From contig NZ_KB899518.1 of NCBI RefSeq assembly GCF_000378245.1, positions 1 through 34,955 of the forward strand: 34,955 nt of DNA, in the 5' to 3' direction. The DNA is from Aromatoleum toluclasticum ATCC 700605 (GTDB taxonomy: Bacteria; Pseudomonadota; Gammaproteobacteria; Burkholderiales; Rhodocyclaceae). Both the position numbers and the translations under genes were made by a program. The notes under the pieces were generated by a model. The model made no database searches. It was not told the DNA's origin and saw only the letters and a program-made list of their open reading frames with translations. This document shows, piece after piece, positions 1-8,087 of this stretch; the first letter of the stretch is position 1; every line of letters starts with the position of its first letter.

Positions 1-183
1 CTGTTCGAAGGCGGGATGGGGATCGACGCGACGGTGCCGTACGGCTACGAGAGCGACTTCCACCGTCCGGTGTACGGGGTCGATCTGGTCAAGCCGGAAA
101 ACTTCTTTGGCGCCAAGGACATCGAGAAGATGCGTTCGCGCATGGCCGGCTGGGTGCTGTCGCTCGCACGCACCGGGCGCTGA
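1..183 (+). CDS. UbiD-family decarboxylase, C-terminal end only
   Basis: The window opens inside this gene; the last 60 codons are present in frame 1 and end in TGA. The residues GIDATVPYGYESDFHRP resemble the C-terminal strand of UbiD-type decarboxylases, where a G-I-D-A-T motif is followed by a variable tail. UbiD enzymes carry out reversible decarboxylation of aromatic or alpha,beta-unsaturated acids using prenylated FMN in the cytoplasm. The catalytic Glu-Arg-Glu residues would lie upstream of the window, so activity cannot be judged. A second, complete UbiD gene lies 3 kb downstream, beyond an ABC importer, so this looks like one end of a decarboxylase/importer cluster. Family assignment from so short a piece is fairly good but not certain. 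Confidence 0.6.
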   Translation: MFEGGMGIDATVPYGYESDFHRPVYGVDLVKPENFFGAKDIEKMRSRMAGWVLSLARTGR

Positions 184-210
184 GCGCCGCCACCCCATCA
201 TCAGGAGGAA

Positions 211-252
211 CCCCCGCCCGCCGGCCATGTGACCGGATCGACGGAGCGGGGG
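211..252. terminator. GC stem-loop after the first gene
   Basis: CCCCCGC at 211-217 pairs with GCGGGGG at 246-252, and an inner CCGG/CCGG pair (221-224, 233-236) shortens the loop. No T-run follows. It sits 28 bp after the stop of the partial UbiD gene and 217 bp before the next gene. It may end or attenuate transcription of the upstream gene. The rest of 184-468 holds no convincing gene. Confidence 0.3.
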
Positions 253-468
253 TGCCGAAGGGACCAGCAAGAAGGAAGGACGACAAGAAGAAATTTCGGC
301 ATTTCACGCGGTGACGCTGAAACGCGGATACCAATCGGGCGATTGCCGGACGTGAGTCCGCGCCGATTCGGGTTCGCCCGCGTGCAGAGACGCAGAAAAA
401 AGACGTCGCGATCGCGACGCCGCCCGCGCGGCACTCGCCGCGTCAGCGACACAAAGGAGGAGCAATCG

Positions 469-1509
469 ATGAAATCGGCATGCTTCAGGCTTTTCTCGGC
501 AACCTGTCTCGCGCTGGCGTCGCTCGCCTGTGCCGCCGCTCCGACGGCGGTGCGGGTGGGGCTCGTCAATTCCAGCAGCGACGTCGGTTTTCTGATCGCG
601 GACAAGAAGGGGTATTTCCGCGATGAAGGGCTCGACGTCGCATTCACCCCGTTCGACTCGGCGGCGAAGATGGTCGCGCCGCTCGGGGCGGGGCACCTCG
701 ACGTCGGCGGCGGCTCGCCGTCGGCGGGGCTGTACAACGCGATCGCGCGCGGCATCAGTATCAAGATCGTCGCGGACAAGGGCTCGACGCCGACCGGATA
801 TGGCTACCAACCGCTGCTCGTGCGCAAGGACCTCGTCGATGGCGGCCGGTTCAAGACGCTGAAGGATCTGAAGGGCATGAAGATCGCCGGGAGCGCGCCC
901 GGCAGTGCCTCGACCTCGACGATGAACGAGATGCTGAAGAAGGCGGGGCTGAAGACCGCCGACGTCGAGCGCGTCTATATGGGCTTTCCGCAGCACGTGC
1001 TCGCGCTGCAGAACGGCGCGGTCGACGCCGCCTTGACGACCGAACCGTCCGCCACGCGCGCGATCCAGAGCGGCGCCGCGGTGAAGGTGCTCGGCGACGA
1101 CGAGGCCTATCCGGACCATCAGCTCGCGGTCGTGCTGTATTCCGGGCCGTTCGCGCGCGAAAAGCCGGAGGTGGCGCGGAAGTTCATGCGCGCGTACCTC
1201 CGCGGCGTGCGCGACTACAACGACGCGCTGAAGGACGGCCGGCTCGTCGGGCCGGGCAGCGACGAGATCATCGGCATCCTCACCGCCGCCACGCCGTTGA
1301 AGGACGCGGCGACCTACCGCGTCATCAGCGCCAACGGCTGCAATCCGAACGGCAGCGTGCATGAGGCGAGCCTGAGGAACGACCTGCAGTTCTTCAAGGA
1401 CGAGGGCTTGATCCAGGGCGAGGTCAGCGTCGAGCAGGCGGTCGACAACAGTTTCGTCGAGGCGGCGGTGAAGGAACTCGGCCCGTACGCGAGAAGGAGC
1501 GGGCAATGA
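469..1509 (+). CDS. NitT/TauT-type ABC transporter substrate-binding protein
   Basis: Periplasmic binding protein of the NMT1/SsuA-like family (346 aa) that would deliver an organic ligand to the ABC permease encoded two genes downstream. ATG 469 is chosen because AAAGGAGGAG lies just upstream and the product then begins with a typical signal peptide (MKSACFRLF followed by a hydrophobic stretch and an Ala-rich cleavage region near residue 24). A longer in-frame reading from 229 is Arg-rich and lacks a signal. The family pattern is visible: an N-terminal beta strand (VRVGLVNSSSDVGFLIADKK), a GHLDVGGGSP segment in the first lobe, and a TTEPSATRA segment in the second. Family members bind sulfonates, nitrate, pyrimidine precursors or aromatic acids. 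Its place next to ubiD favours an aromatic or unsaturated acid, but that is inference. Confidence 0.85.
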   Translation: MKSACFRLFSATCLALASLACAAAPTAVRVGLVNSSSDVGFLIADKKGYFRDEGLDVAFTPFDSAAKMVAPLGAGHLDVGGGSPSAGLYNAIARGISIKIVADKGSTPTGYGYQPLLVRKDLVDGGRFKTLKDLKGMKIAGSAPGSASTSTMNEMLKKAGLKTADVERVYMGFPQHVLALQNGAVDAALTTEPSATRAIQSGAAVKVLGDDEAYPDHQLAVVLYSGPFAREKPEVARKFMRAYLRGVRDYNDALKDGRLVGPGSDEIIGILTAATPLKDAATYRVISANGCNPNGSVHEASLRNDLQFFKDEGLIQGEVSVEQAVDNSFVEAAVKELGPYARRSGQ

Positions 1510-2360
1510 GCGACTACTCGATCCAGCACAACCTCGCGCAGGCGGCCGCGGCGGGTGAGGCGGCGGCGCCGAAGATCCGTATCCACAACCTCGCGAAGAT
1601 CTTCGAGACGCGGCGCGGACGCTTTGCCGCGCTCGACGACGTGTCGCTCGACATCCCGGTGGGATGTTTCTTCATGATCGTCGGCCCGAGCGGCTGCGGC
1701 AAGACGACGCTGCTGCGGATTCTCGGCGGCCTCGAGTTCGAGACGCACGGCAGCGTCGAGGTCGCGCATTCGGGCAGCGCCCGGCCGCTGAACTCGATGG
1801 TGTTCCAGGGCGATTCGCTGTTTCCGTGGATGACGGTGTGGCAGAACGCCGCGTACGGGCTGACGATGCGCGGCCGGCCGCGCGCCGAGATCGAGGAGGT
1901 CGTCGGCCACTACCTGTCGCGGATCGGCCTGACGCGTTTCAAGGACGCCTACCCACATCAGCTCTCCGGCGGCATGCGCCAGCGCGTATCGATCGCCCGC
2001 GCGTTCGCGAACGACCCGGAGATCCTGCTGATGGACGAGCCGTTCTCGGCGCTCGACGAGCAGAACAAGCTGCTGCTGCAGGGCGAGCTGCTGCGCATCT
2101 GGGATGAGACGCGCAAGACGGTGCTGTTCATCACGCACAGCGTCGACGAGGCGGTCACGCTCGGCGACCGCATCCTCGTCATGAGCGCGCATCCGGGCAA
2201 GGTCAAGACAGTCATCGACGTGCCGTTCGAGCGACCGCGACAGGTGCTCGAGCTGCGCGCGCGGCCCGAATACGGCGCGCTCGTCTACAACATCTGGGAC
2301 GAACTGCGCGACGAGGTGCGCCGGGCGCGCGCCCAGGACGAGGAGGGGGTACGGTCATGA
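1506..2360 (+). CDS. NitT/TauT-type ABC transporter ATP-binding protein
   Basis: Cytoplasmic ATPase (284 aa) that powers the importer formed with the neighbouring permease. Walker A (GPSGCGKTT, about residues 60-68), the ABC signature (LSGGMRQR, 153-160), Walker B (LLMDEP, with Asp177 and Glu178) and the H-loop (ITHSVDEA) are all present, so it should be active. The N-terminal ~25 residues are an extra tail typical of SsuB/TauB-like members. The start overlaps the stop of the binding-protein gene by four bases (ATGA), and the 3' end overlaps the permease gene in the same way. The three genes are therefore translationally coupled. Substrate cannot be read from the ATPase. Confidence 0.92.
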   Translation: MSDYSIQHNLAQAAAAGEAAAPKIRIHNLAKIFETRRGRFAALDDVSLDIPVGCFFMIVGPSGCGKTTLLRILGGLEFETHGSVEVAHSGSARPLNSMVFQGDSLFPWMTVWQNAAYGLTMRGRPRAEIEEVVGHYLSRIGLTRFKDAYPHQLSGGMRQRVSIARAFANDPEILLMDEPFSALDEQNKLLLQGELLRIWDETRKTVLFITHSVDEAVTLGDRILVMSAHPGKVKTVIDVPFERPRQVLELRARPEYGALVYNIWDELRDEVRRARAQDEEGVRS

Positions 2361-3166
2361 GCGTCGCGAAGAAGGCCCGTGCCGCCCAATCGCGCACGAA
2401 AATGCGCGTAGCGAAGAACCGCGATCTCGTGATCGGCATCGCATCGCCGCTCGCGCTGCTGCTCGTGTGGGAGCTGTGCGCGCGCCTCGGTGCGATCGAC
2501 ACGCGCTTCTTTCCCGCGCCGTCGCAGGTCGGCGCGAGGCTCGCCGCGCTCGTCGCATCCGGCGCGCTGTGGAGCGACACCGCGGCAAGCCTGACACGCC
2601 TCTTCTGGGGGACGCTGCTCGGCGGCATTCCGGCGCTCGCGCTCGGCATCGTCATGGGCTTGTCCCGGCCGATCCGCGCGGTGTTCGACCCGCTCGTCGC
2701 CGCGACCTACCCGATCCCGAAGAGCGCGATCCTGCCGTTAATCCTGCTGATCTTCGGTCTCGGCGAAGCGTCGAAGATCGTCATGGTCGCCACCGGCGTG
2801 TTCTATCCGGTGCTGATCAACGCGATGGCGGGCGTCATGGAGATCAACAAGATCTATCTCGACGTCGGCCACAACTTCAAGGCGAGCCGCTGGCAGGTGT
2901 TCACGACGATCGCGCTGCCCGGCGCGATGCCGCTGATCATGACCGGCGTGAAGCTCGGCGTCGGCATGGGGCTGATCCTGATCACGATCGCCGAGATGGT
3001 CGGCGCCGAAAGCGGCCTCGGCCACATGATCTGGAACGCCTGGGAAATCCTCTCGGTGGAAACCATGTACGTCGGCCTGATCGTCGTCGCGCTGCTCGGT
3101 TTCCTGTTCTCGCTCGCGCTGACCGAGCTCGAGCGCTGGCTCGTGCCGTGGAAGGCGGCCCGCTAG
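2357..3166 (+). CDS. NitT/TauT-type ABC transporter permease
   Basis: Inner-membrane permease (269 aa) of the SsuC/TauC type, with about six hydrophobic segments. The cytoplasmic EAA-type loop appears as DVGHNFKASRWQVFTTIALPGAMP, shown here only by its key features: a Gly-rich turn and the terminal I-x-LPGAMP. The start ATG overlaps the ATPase stop by four bases. Together with the two genes before it this completes a three-component importer. The UbiD gene starts 59 bases downstream with its own ribosome-binding site, and no terminator separates them, so the decarboxylase is probably in the same operon. That suggests the importer feeds the decarboxylase. Confidence 0.9.
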   Translation: MSVAKKARAAQSRTKMRVAKNRDLVIGIASPLALLLVWELCARLGAIDTRFFPAPSQVGARLAALVASGALWSDTAASLTRLFWGTLLGGIPALALGIVMGLSRPIRAVFDPLVAATYPIPKSAILPLILLIFGLGEASKIVMVATGVFYPVLINAMAGVMEINKIYLDVGHNFKASRWQVFTTIALPGAMPLIMTGVKLGVGMGLILITIAEMVGAESGLGHMIWNAWEILSVETMYVGLIVVALLGFLFSLALTELERWLVPWKAAR

Positions 3167-3225
3167 CGAATCCTTTCGAACGGCCGGCCGGTACGCGGCG
3201 CGGCCTCAACGCAGGAGAAGACCAA

Positions 3226-4725
3226 GTGAATGATAACGTGTTGAACAAGGTGGTCGGCGGCAACCAGGCGGGGCAGGCGGAGGGCTGCCGGATCGATTAC
3301 GAGGATCTGCGCGGATGGATCGCCGAGGCGGAGAAGCTCGGCGAAGTGCAGGTGATCAAGGGCGCGACCTGGCAGAAGGAGATCGGCATGGCCGCCGACC
3401 TCGCGATGCATTCGGACGCCGCCCCGTGCGTGATCTTCGACGACGTGCCCGGCTGCGAGAAGGGCCATCGCGTGCTCGTCAATTTCTTCGGCGGGCGCCG
3501 CAAGAACATGACGTTGGGCTTTCCGACGGATCTTTCGCGGCTCGAGCTGTCGCAGGCCTTCCTCAAGAACAGCCTGCGCGACATGGAGCCGATCCCGCAC
3601 GAGATCGTCGAGGACGGACCGATCTTCGAGAACGTGCTGATGGGCGACGATATCGACATCACGAAGTTCCCGACGCCGCAGTGGCACGAGCACGACGGCG
3701 GCCGCTACATCGGCACCGGCAGCTACGACATCACGATGGACCCGGACGAGAAATGGCTCAATGCCGGCACCTATCGCGTGATGATCCACGACAAGAAGAC
3801 GGTCGGCTACTACATCTCGCCGGGCAAGCACGGCCGCATCCACCGTGACAAGTACGAGGCGCGCGGCGAGCCGATGCCCACCGCGATCGTCGTCGGCGGC
3901 GATCCGCTGACCTTCCTGATGGCGTGCAGCGAGGTGCCGTACGGCGTGTGCGAGTTCGACATGGTCGGTGCGCTGCGCGGCAAGGCGACGAAGATGGTGC
4001 GCGGCAAGGTCACCGGCATCCCGATCCCGGCCAACGCCGAGCTCGTCATCGAAGGCTACGTGCATCCGACGAAGCGCAAGAAGGAGGGCCCGTTCGGCGA
4101 ATGGACCGGTTATTACGCGAGCGACGTGCGCGAGGAGCCGGTGCTCGAGATCAAGGCCATCTACCATCGCAACAATCCGATCATTCTCGGCTGCCCGCCG
4201 CTGTGTCCGCCCGACGAGATGGCGCGCTACCGCGCGGTCACGCGTTCGGCGCTGCTCAAGCAGGAGATCGAGAAGGCCGGCGTGCCCGACATCACCGCGG
4301 CGTGGGCGCACGAATGCGGCGGCGCGCGCATGCTGCTCGCGGTGTCGATCAAGCAGCGCTATCCCGGCCACGTGAAGCAGGTCGGCCACATCGCGAGCCA
4401 GTGCCACGTCGGCGCCTACGCCGGCAAGTACGTCGTCGTCGTCGATGACGACATCGATGCGTCGAACCTCGAGGAGGTCATGTGGGCGATGGTCACGCGC
4501 TCGGACCCGGCGACGTCGATCGACATCATCACGAACACGTGGAGCACGCCGCTCGATCCGAGGCTCACGCCCGAGGACCGCGAGAAGGGCAACTACACGA
4601 ACTCGCGCGCGATCATCGACGCATGCCGGCCGTTCCACTGGCGCGACCGCTTCCCGCTGGTCAACAAGCTGAGTCCGGCGGACTTGCAGGTCGCACGCGA
4701 GAAGTTCGGTTACCTGCTCGGCTGA
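3226..4725 (+). CDS. UbiD-family prenyl-FMN-dependent decarboxylase
   Basis: Full-length UbiD-family (de)carboxylase (499 aa; family usually 450-520). The start is GTG 3226, preceded by GCAGGAGA; a longer in-frame reading runs through the permease gene in another frame and is not credible. The active-site set known from Fdc1/UbiD is intact: Asn179 and Arg184 in NAGTYR, and Glu287 and Glu292 in EGPFGEWTGYY. The Lys/His-rich stretch GKHGRIHRDKYEARGE after the Arg motif is also typical. It should convert an aromatic or conjugated acid to its decarboxylated product using prenyl-FMN. No ubiX (flavin prenyltransferase) gene is in the window, although idi at the far end could supply the dimethylallyl precursor. 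Exact substrate unknown; phenolic-acid or (hetero)aromatic acid decarboxylases are the closest in style. Confidence 0.88.
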   Translation: MNDNVLNKVVGGNQAGQAEGCRIDYEDLRGWIAEAEKLGEVQVIKGATWQKEIGMAADLAMHSDAAPCVIFDDVPGCEKGHRVLVNFFGGRRKNMTLGFPTDLSRLELSQAFLKNSLRDMEPIPHEIVEDGPIFENVLMGDDIDITKFPTPQWHEHDGGRYIGTGSYDITMDPDEKWLNAGTYRVMIHDKKTVGYYISPGKHGRIHRDKYEARGEPMPTAIVVGGDPLTFLMACSEVPYGVCEFDMVGALRGKATKMVRGKVTGIPIPANAELVIEGYVHPTKRKKEGPFGEWTGYYASDVREEPVLEIKAIYHRNNPIILGCPPLCPPDEMARYRAVTRSALLKQEIEKAGVPDITAAWAHECGGARMLLAVSIKQRYPGHVKQVGHIASQCHVGAYAGKYVVVVDDDIDASNLEEVMWAMVTRSDPATSIDIITNTWSTPLDPRLTPEDREKGNYTNSRAIIDACRPFHWRDRFPLVNKLSPADLQVAREKFGYLLG

Positions 4726-4738
4726 GCCGGGCCCCGCT

Positions 4739-4798
4739 GCCGGGCGACAAGCCCGGCCGTTCCGCGCGCGCTGCCGACTCCCTCCCGGCAGCGCGCGG
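4739..4798 (+). terminator. Tandem GC-rich hairpins after ubiD
   Basis: Two adjacent stem-loops follow the ubiD stop. The first is a perfect 7-bp stem GCCGGGC/GCCCGGC with loop GACAA (4739-4757). The second has a ~13-bp stem, CCGCGCGCGCTGCCG against CGGCAGCGCGCGG, with an 8-9 base loop (4762-4798). No clear T-run follows, as is common in GC-rich genomes. They probably end the ABC/ubiD operon. Confidence 0.55.
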
Positions 4799-4848
4799 CC
4801 GGACGCGGGCAGCCGATCCATACACTTCGGACGGATTTCGTATCGCAT

Positions 4849-5514
4849 ATGAGATCGCAGACGACGTTGATTGTGAGTGAGGCGCAGCGGGCCGAGCTGG
4901 AGGCCTGGATCCGGCGCGGCTGCACGCCGCAGAAGCAGGCGCTGCGTGCGCGCATGATCCTGATGAGCGCCGACGGGGTGCCGACCGGCGAGATCGTGCG
5001 GCGGCTCGGCACGACCGTGCCGACGCTGAGCCGCTGGCGCCGGCGCTACGCCGAGGCCGGTATCGACGGCTTGAAGAAGGACAAGCCGCGCAAGCCCGGC
5101 AAGCCGCCGGTGCCGCAGGCGAAGGTCCGGCAGGTGCTTGCGATGACGACGCAGCCGCCGCCGGACGGCGCCGATCACTGGACCTGCCGCGGCATGGCGC
5201 GCGCGACCGGGCTGTCGACGTCTACGATCCACGGCATCTGGAAGGCGGCCGGGATCGCGCCGAATCGTCCGGTGCGCATGGCGCCGCCTGTCGCCGCGCC
5301 CGGCGCGTCGGCCGACGACAACGCGTTTCTCGAATTCCTGGAACGGCTGGACCGGGAGAACGCGCGCGGCGTCGATCTGCATCTGATCGTCGATGACAAG
5401 GGCGCCTGCGGCCACCCGGCGGTCGGCGACTGGCTCGAGCGGCATCCGCGCATCCACGTCCATGTCGCGTTCGCTACCGAGGCGGACCCGGAGCCAGTCA
5501 AGCCGGCAAGCTGA
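4849..5514 (+). pseudogene. IS630-type transposase remnant with the DDE core deleted (or domesticated HTH protein)
   Basis: The 221-aa product begins like an IS630-family transposase: a helix-turn-helix/homeodomain-like region (about residues 10-85, with GEIVRRLGTTVPTLSRWRRR) followed by a Pro/Lys-rich linker and a second winged-helix region (WTCRGMARATGLSTSTIHGIW). The text then jumps straight to the late part of the catalytic domain (DLHLIVDDKGACGHPAVGDWL, HPRIHVHV). The segment that normally carries the first catalytic Asp is missing. The final SWLN..E motif with the catalytic Glu is replaced by a short unrelated tail. No terminal inverted repeats were found. It cannot be an active transposase. 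Because the reading frame is intact and DNA-binding regions are kept, a co-opted regulator is possible. It lies between the ubiD operon and an MFS gene 58 bases downstream. Confidence 0.7.
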
Positions 5515-5572
5515 AACGGCTTGCGCGGCGACGCGGCCGGCGCGTCGCCCTCGGGCAGCTACGAGGAGTCGC

Positions 5573-6742
5573 ATGGGTATCCGGATCGTCGTCGCGCTCG
5601 CGCTGCTGAACCAGATCGCGTTCAAGGGCAGCAAGATGCTCGTCGCATTGCATGCGATCGAGCTCGGCGCCCGCCCGTTTTCGCTCGGGCTGCTGATTTC
5701 GGCGTACGCGTGCGTGCCGCTGCTGCTGTCGGTTCACGCGGGGCGCGTGTCGGACCGGTTCGGCGCGTGTCGGCCGATGATCGCCGGTTCGTTCGGCACC
5801 TCCGCGGGCCTGCTGCTGCCGGTCGCGATGCCCACGCTGCCGGCGCTGTATGCGTCGGCGACGCTGATCGGCATCGCGAACGTGTACTTCCACGTGGCCG
5901 CGCACAAGCTCGTCGGCTCGCTTGGCGACGGCGCGAAGCGCACGCACAACTTCGGCCTGTTCAGCCTCGGCGCCGCGGTGTCCGCGTTCGTCGCGCCGCT
6001 CGTCGTCGGCGGCGCGATCGACGCGCGCGGCCACATCGCGGCTTATCTGCTGCTCGCGGCCGTGTGCGTGCTGCCCGGCTTCCTTCTCCTCCGCCGCGAA
6101 CGCGGGCTCGCGACGCCGCCCGCGGCGCGCGAGGCTGTGGGTACGGGCGGCGTATTCGCGCTGCTCGCCGACGCGGATCTGCGCCGCACCTACGTCGTCA
6201 GCGGCCTGGTCCTCACCGGCGTCGAGCTCTTCGGCTTCTATGCGCCGGTCTATGGCAAGTCGCTCGGCTTTTCCGCGTCGGCGATCGGCGTGCTGCTCGC
6301 GACACAGGCGGCCGCGGCCTTCGTCGTCCGGCTGTGGATGCCGCAGCTCGCCGGGCGCTTCGGCGAGGAGCCGGTGCTCGCGGCGTCGCTGCTCGTCGCC
6401 GGCGCGACCTACCTGCTGTTCCCGCTGTTCGACGATCTCGCGATGCTCGTGGCGATCGCGTTCGTGCTCGGCCTCGGGCTCGGCTGCGGGCAGCCGCTGT
6501 CGGTCGTGCTCACCTACAACCGCTCGCCCGCAGGCCGCGCCGGCGAAGCGCTCGGCCTGCGCGTGACCGTCAACAAGGCGACGCAGATCGTCATTCCGGT
6601 CGCGTTCGGCTCGCTCGGCGCCGCGACCGGCGTCCTGCCGGTGTTCTGGGGCAGCGCCGCGCTGCTGCTGCTCGGCGGATGGCTGTGTGCACGCGGCGGC
6701 GGGGGCCGTGCGAACGAATGTAGAAAGAGTTCCGGTATATGA
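5573..6742 (+). CDS. MFS transporter
   Basis: Inner-membrane carrier of the major facilitator superfamily (389 aa, about 12 hydrophobic segments). ATG 5573 follows ACGAGGAG and opens on a hydrophobic first helix (MGIRIVVALALLNQIAF); in-frame sequence upstream is Arg/Ser-rich and overlaps the transposase remnant. The conserved loop between helices 2 and 3 appears as GRVSDRFGACRPM, the MFS signature G-x-x-x-D-R-x-G. Direction and substrate are unknown. It may carry the pathway substrate or export a product. The C-terminal end overlaps an operator-like palindrome (6729-6745), so control of the next operon begins within this gene's last codons. Confidence 0.85.
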   Translation: MGIRIVVALALLNQIAFKGSKMLVALHAIELGARPFSLGLLISAYACVPLLLSVHAGRVSDRFGACRPMIAGSFGTSAGLLLPVAMPTLPALYASATLIGIANVYFHVAAHKLVGSLGDGAKRTHNFGLFSLGAAVSAFVAPLVVGGAIDARGHIAAYLLLAAVCVLPGFLLLRRERGLATPPAAREAVGTGGVFALLADADLRRTYVVSGLVLTGVELFGFYAPVYGKSLGFSASAIGVLLATQAAAAFVVRLWMPQLAGRFGEEPVLAASLLVAGATYLLFPLFDDLAMLVAIAFVLGLGLGCGQPLSVVLTYNRSPAGRAGEALGLRVTVNKATQIVIPVAFGSLGAATGVLPVFWGSAALLLLGGWLCARGGGGRANECRKSSGI

Positions 6743-6745
6743 AAC
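6729..6745. promoter_or_regulatory. IclR-type operator-like palindrome (site I)
   Basis: GTTCCG-GTATA-TGAAAC matches the recurring window motif TYCR-N5-TGRA with imperfect arms. It is centred about 99 bp before the bicupin start at 6836, the right place to control the bicupin/eutA-like/hydrolase operon. Inferred from motif recurrence only. Confidence 0.5.
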
Positions 6746-6835
6746 ATCGGTCCATTTTCGTTGAATTGGCGAAATGCGCGATGTTAGAGTCGGCTGGAAT
6801 ATTTCGATCAGCGACGCAGCGCCCGGGAGAACGAC

Positions 6836-8050
6836 ATGCCGCATGACAAGAACCTCGCCCATTGGCACGAGCCCGCCGGCAACCGCAAGGCCGGCTTCGG
6901 CAAGTTCAGGAAGCAGCCGACGCCGTACGACTCGTTCATGGAGTCGGAGGGGATTCCGGTGTTTCGCGACATCGGCATCAGCAAGGTGCAGAACCTGCCG
7001 CTCGTGCCGTGGAAGCGCACCGGCGGCCGCGGTCACTTCATCCAGCTGTACGGCACCGAGACGAAGTGGGGCTGCTACGTCGTAGAGGTGCCGCCGGGCG
7101 ACGCGCTGAACCCCGAAAAGCACATGTACGAGGAAATCTTCCTCGTCGTCGAAGGGCGCGGCACGACCGAGGTCTGGCTCGAAGGCGACGGCCGCAAGCA
7201 CGTCTTCGAATGGCAGCAGGGCTCGATGTTCTCGATCCCGATGAACGCCTGGCACCGCATCGTCAACGCGACCTCGGGCGGCGCGCTGCTGCTCGCCGGC
7301 ACGACGGCGCCGAACGTGCTGAACCAGCTCAACAACGTCGCGGCGGTGTTCGACAACCCGTTCGTGTTCCGCGACCGCTTCAGCGGCGCCGACGACTTCT
7401 ACAAGCCGAACGACGACATCGAGACGGATCCGGTCCGCGGGCTCGCGATGCGCCGCACGAACTTCATTCCCGACATCGCGCGCTGCGATCTGCCGCTCGA
7501 CAACCGCCGCTCGCCGGGTTATCGGCGGGTCGAGCCGTTCATGACGAACAACTGTTTCTACTACTGGATCGGCGAGCACGAGAACGGCCGCTACTCGAAG
7601 GCGCATGCGCACACGTCGGCCGCGGTGCTGATCTGCGTGACGGGCAAGGGCTACACCTACACCTGGCCCGAGCAGCTCGGCGTCAATCCGTGGCAGGACG
7701 GCAAGGCCGACGAAGTGCGCCGCCTCGACTACGAGCCGGTCGGTCTGGTCACTGCGGCGCCGGGCGGCGCGCGCTGGTACCACCAGCATTTCGGCGTTGG
7801 CGAGGAAGGGTTCCGGCTCACCGCGTGGTTCGGCCCGCACAACCCGGGGCGCGACCCCGGCGCGCCCGGCGCCGAGCATACGGACTACACGGCGATCGAC
7901 GTCAATGAGGGCGGCACCGCGATTCCGTACTGGCTCGAGGATCCGTACATCCGCGACGAGTACGAGCGCACGCTGAAGAACGCCGGCATCGCGAGCCGCA
8001 TGGACCCGGCGTGGTACGTGCGGCCGGCCGACGCGGTCGGCGGGAAGTAG
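6836..8050 (+). CDS. Bicupin protein (bicupin A)
   Basis: A 404-aa cytoplasmic protein with two cupin barrels. The N-terminal barrel has EKHMYEEIF then a Gly-rich turn and WHRIVN: His96 and His140 are present, but the first His of the classic HxH is Glu, so its metal site looks degenerate. The C-terminal barrel has His257 and His259 in AHAHTS and His316/His318 in HQHF, the better metal-binding candidate. The layout resembles gentisate dioxygenase or oxalate-decarboxylase-type bicupins, but key features of neither are clear. I do not assign a reaction. ATG 6836 follows GGGAGAACG. The eutA-like gene starts 37 bases later, and an operator-like palindrome lies upstream. Bicupins of this kind recur at 15547 and 24361. 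Confidence 0.82.
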   Translation: MPHDKNLAHWHEPAGNRKAGFGKFRKQPTPYDSFMESEGIPVFRDIGISKVQNLPLVPWKRTGGRGHFIQLYGTETKWGCYVVEVPPGDALNPEKHMYEEIFLVVEGRGTTEVWLEGDGRKHVFEWQQGSMFSIPMNAWHRIVNATSGGALLLAGTTAPNVLNQLNNVAAVFDNPFVFRDRFSGADDFYKPNDDIETDPVRGLAMRRTNFIPDIARCDLPLDNRRSPGYRRVEPFMTNNCFYYWIGEHENGRYSKAHAHTSAAVLICVTGKGYTYTWPEQLGVNPWQDGKADEVRRLDYEPVGLVTAAPGGARWYHQHFGVGEEGFRLTAWFGPHNPGRDPGAPGAEHTDYTAIDVNEGGTAIPYWLEDPYIRDEYERTLKNAGIASRMDPAWYVRPADAVGGK

Positions 8051-8087
8051 GCGAGCCCGGTCGGCATCCCCAGGGGAGGCGTTCAGC

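Noticed and set aside
229-468. N-terminal extension of the NitT-type binding protein
   Set aside because: The extension is Arg-rich, lacks a ribosome-binding site, and would bury the signal peptide that starts at 469.
4849-5514. An intact, active insertion sequence
   Set aside because: Catalytic residues are missing and no terminal inverted repeats or target duplication were found.
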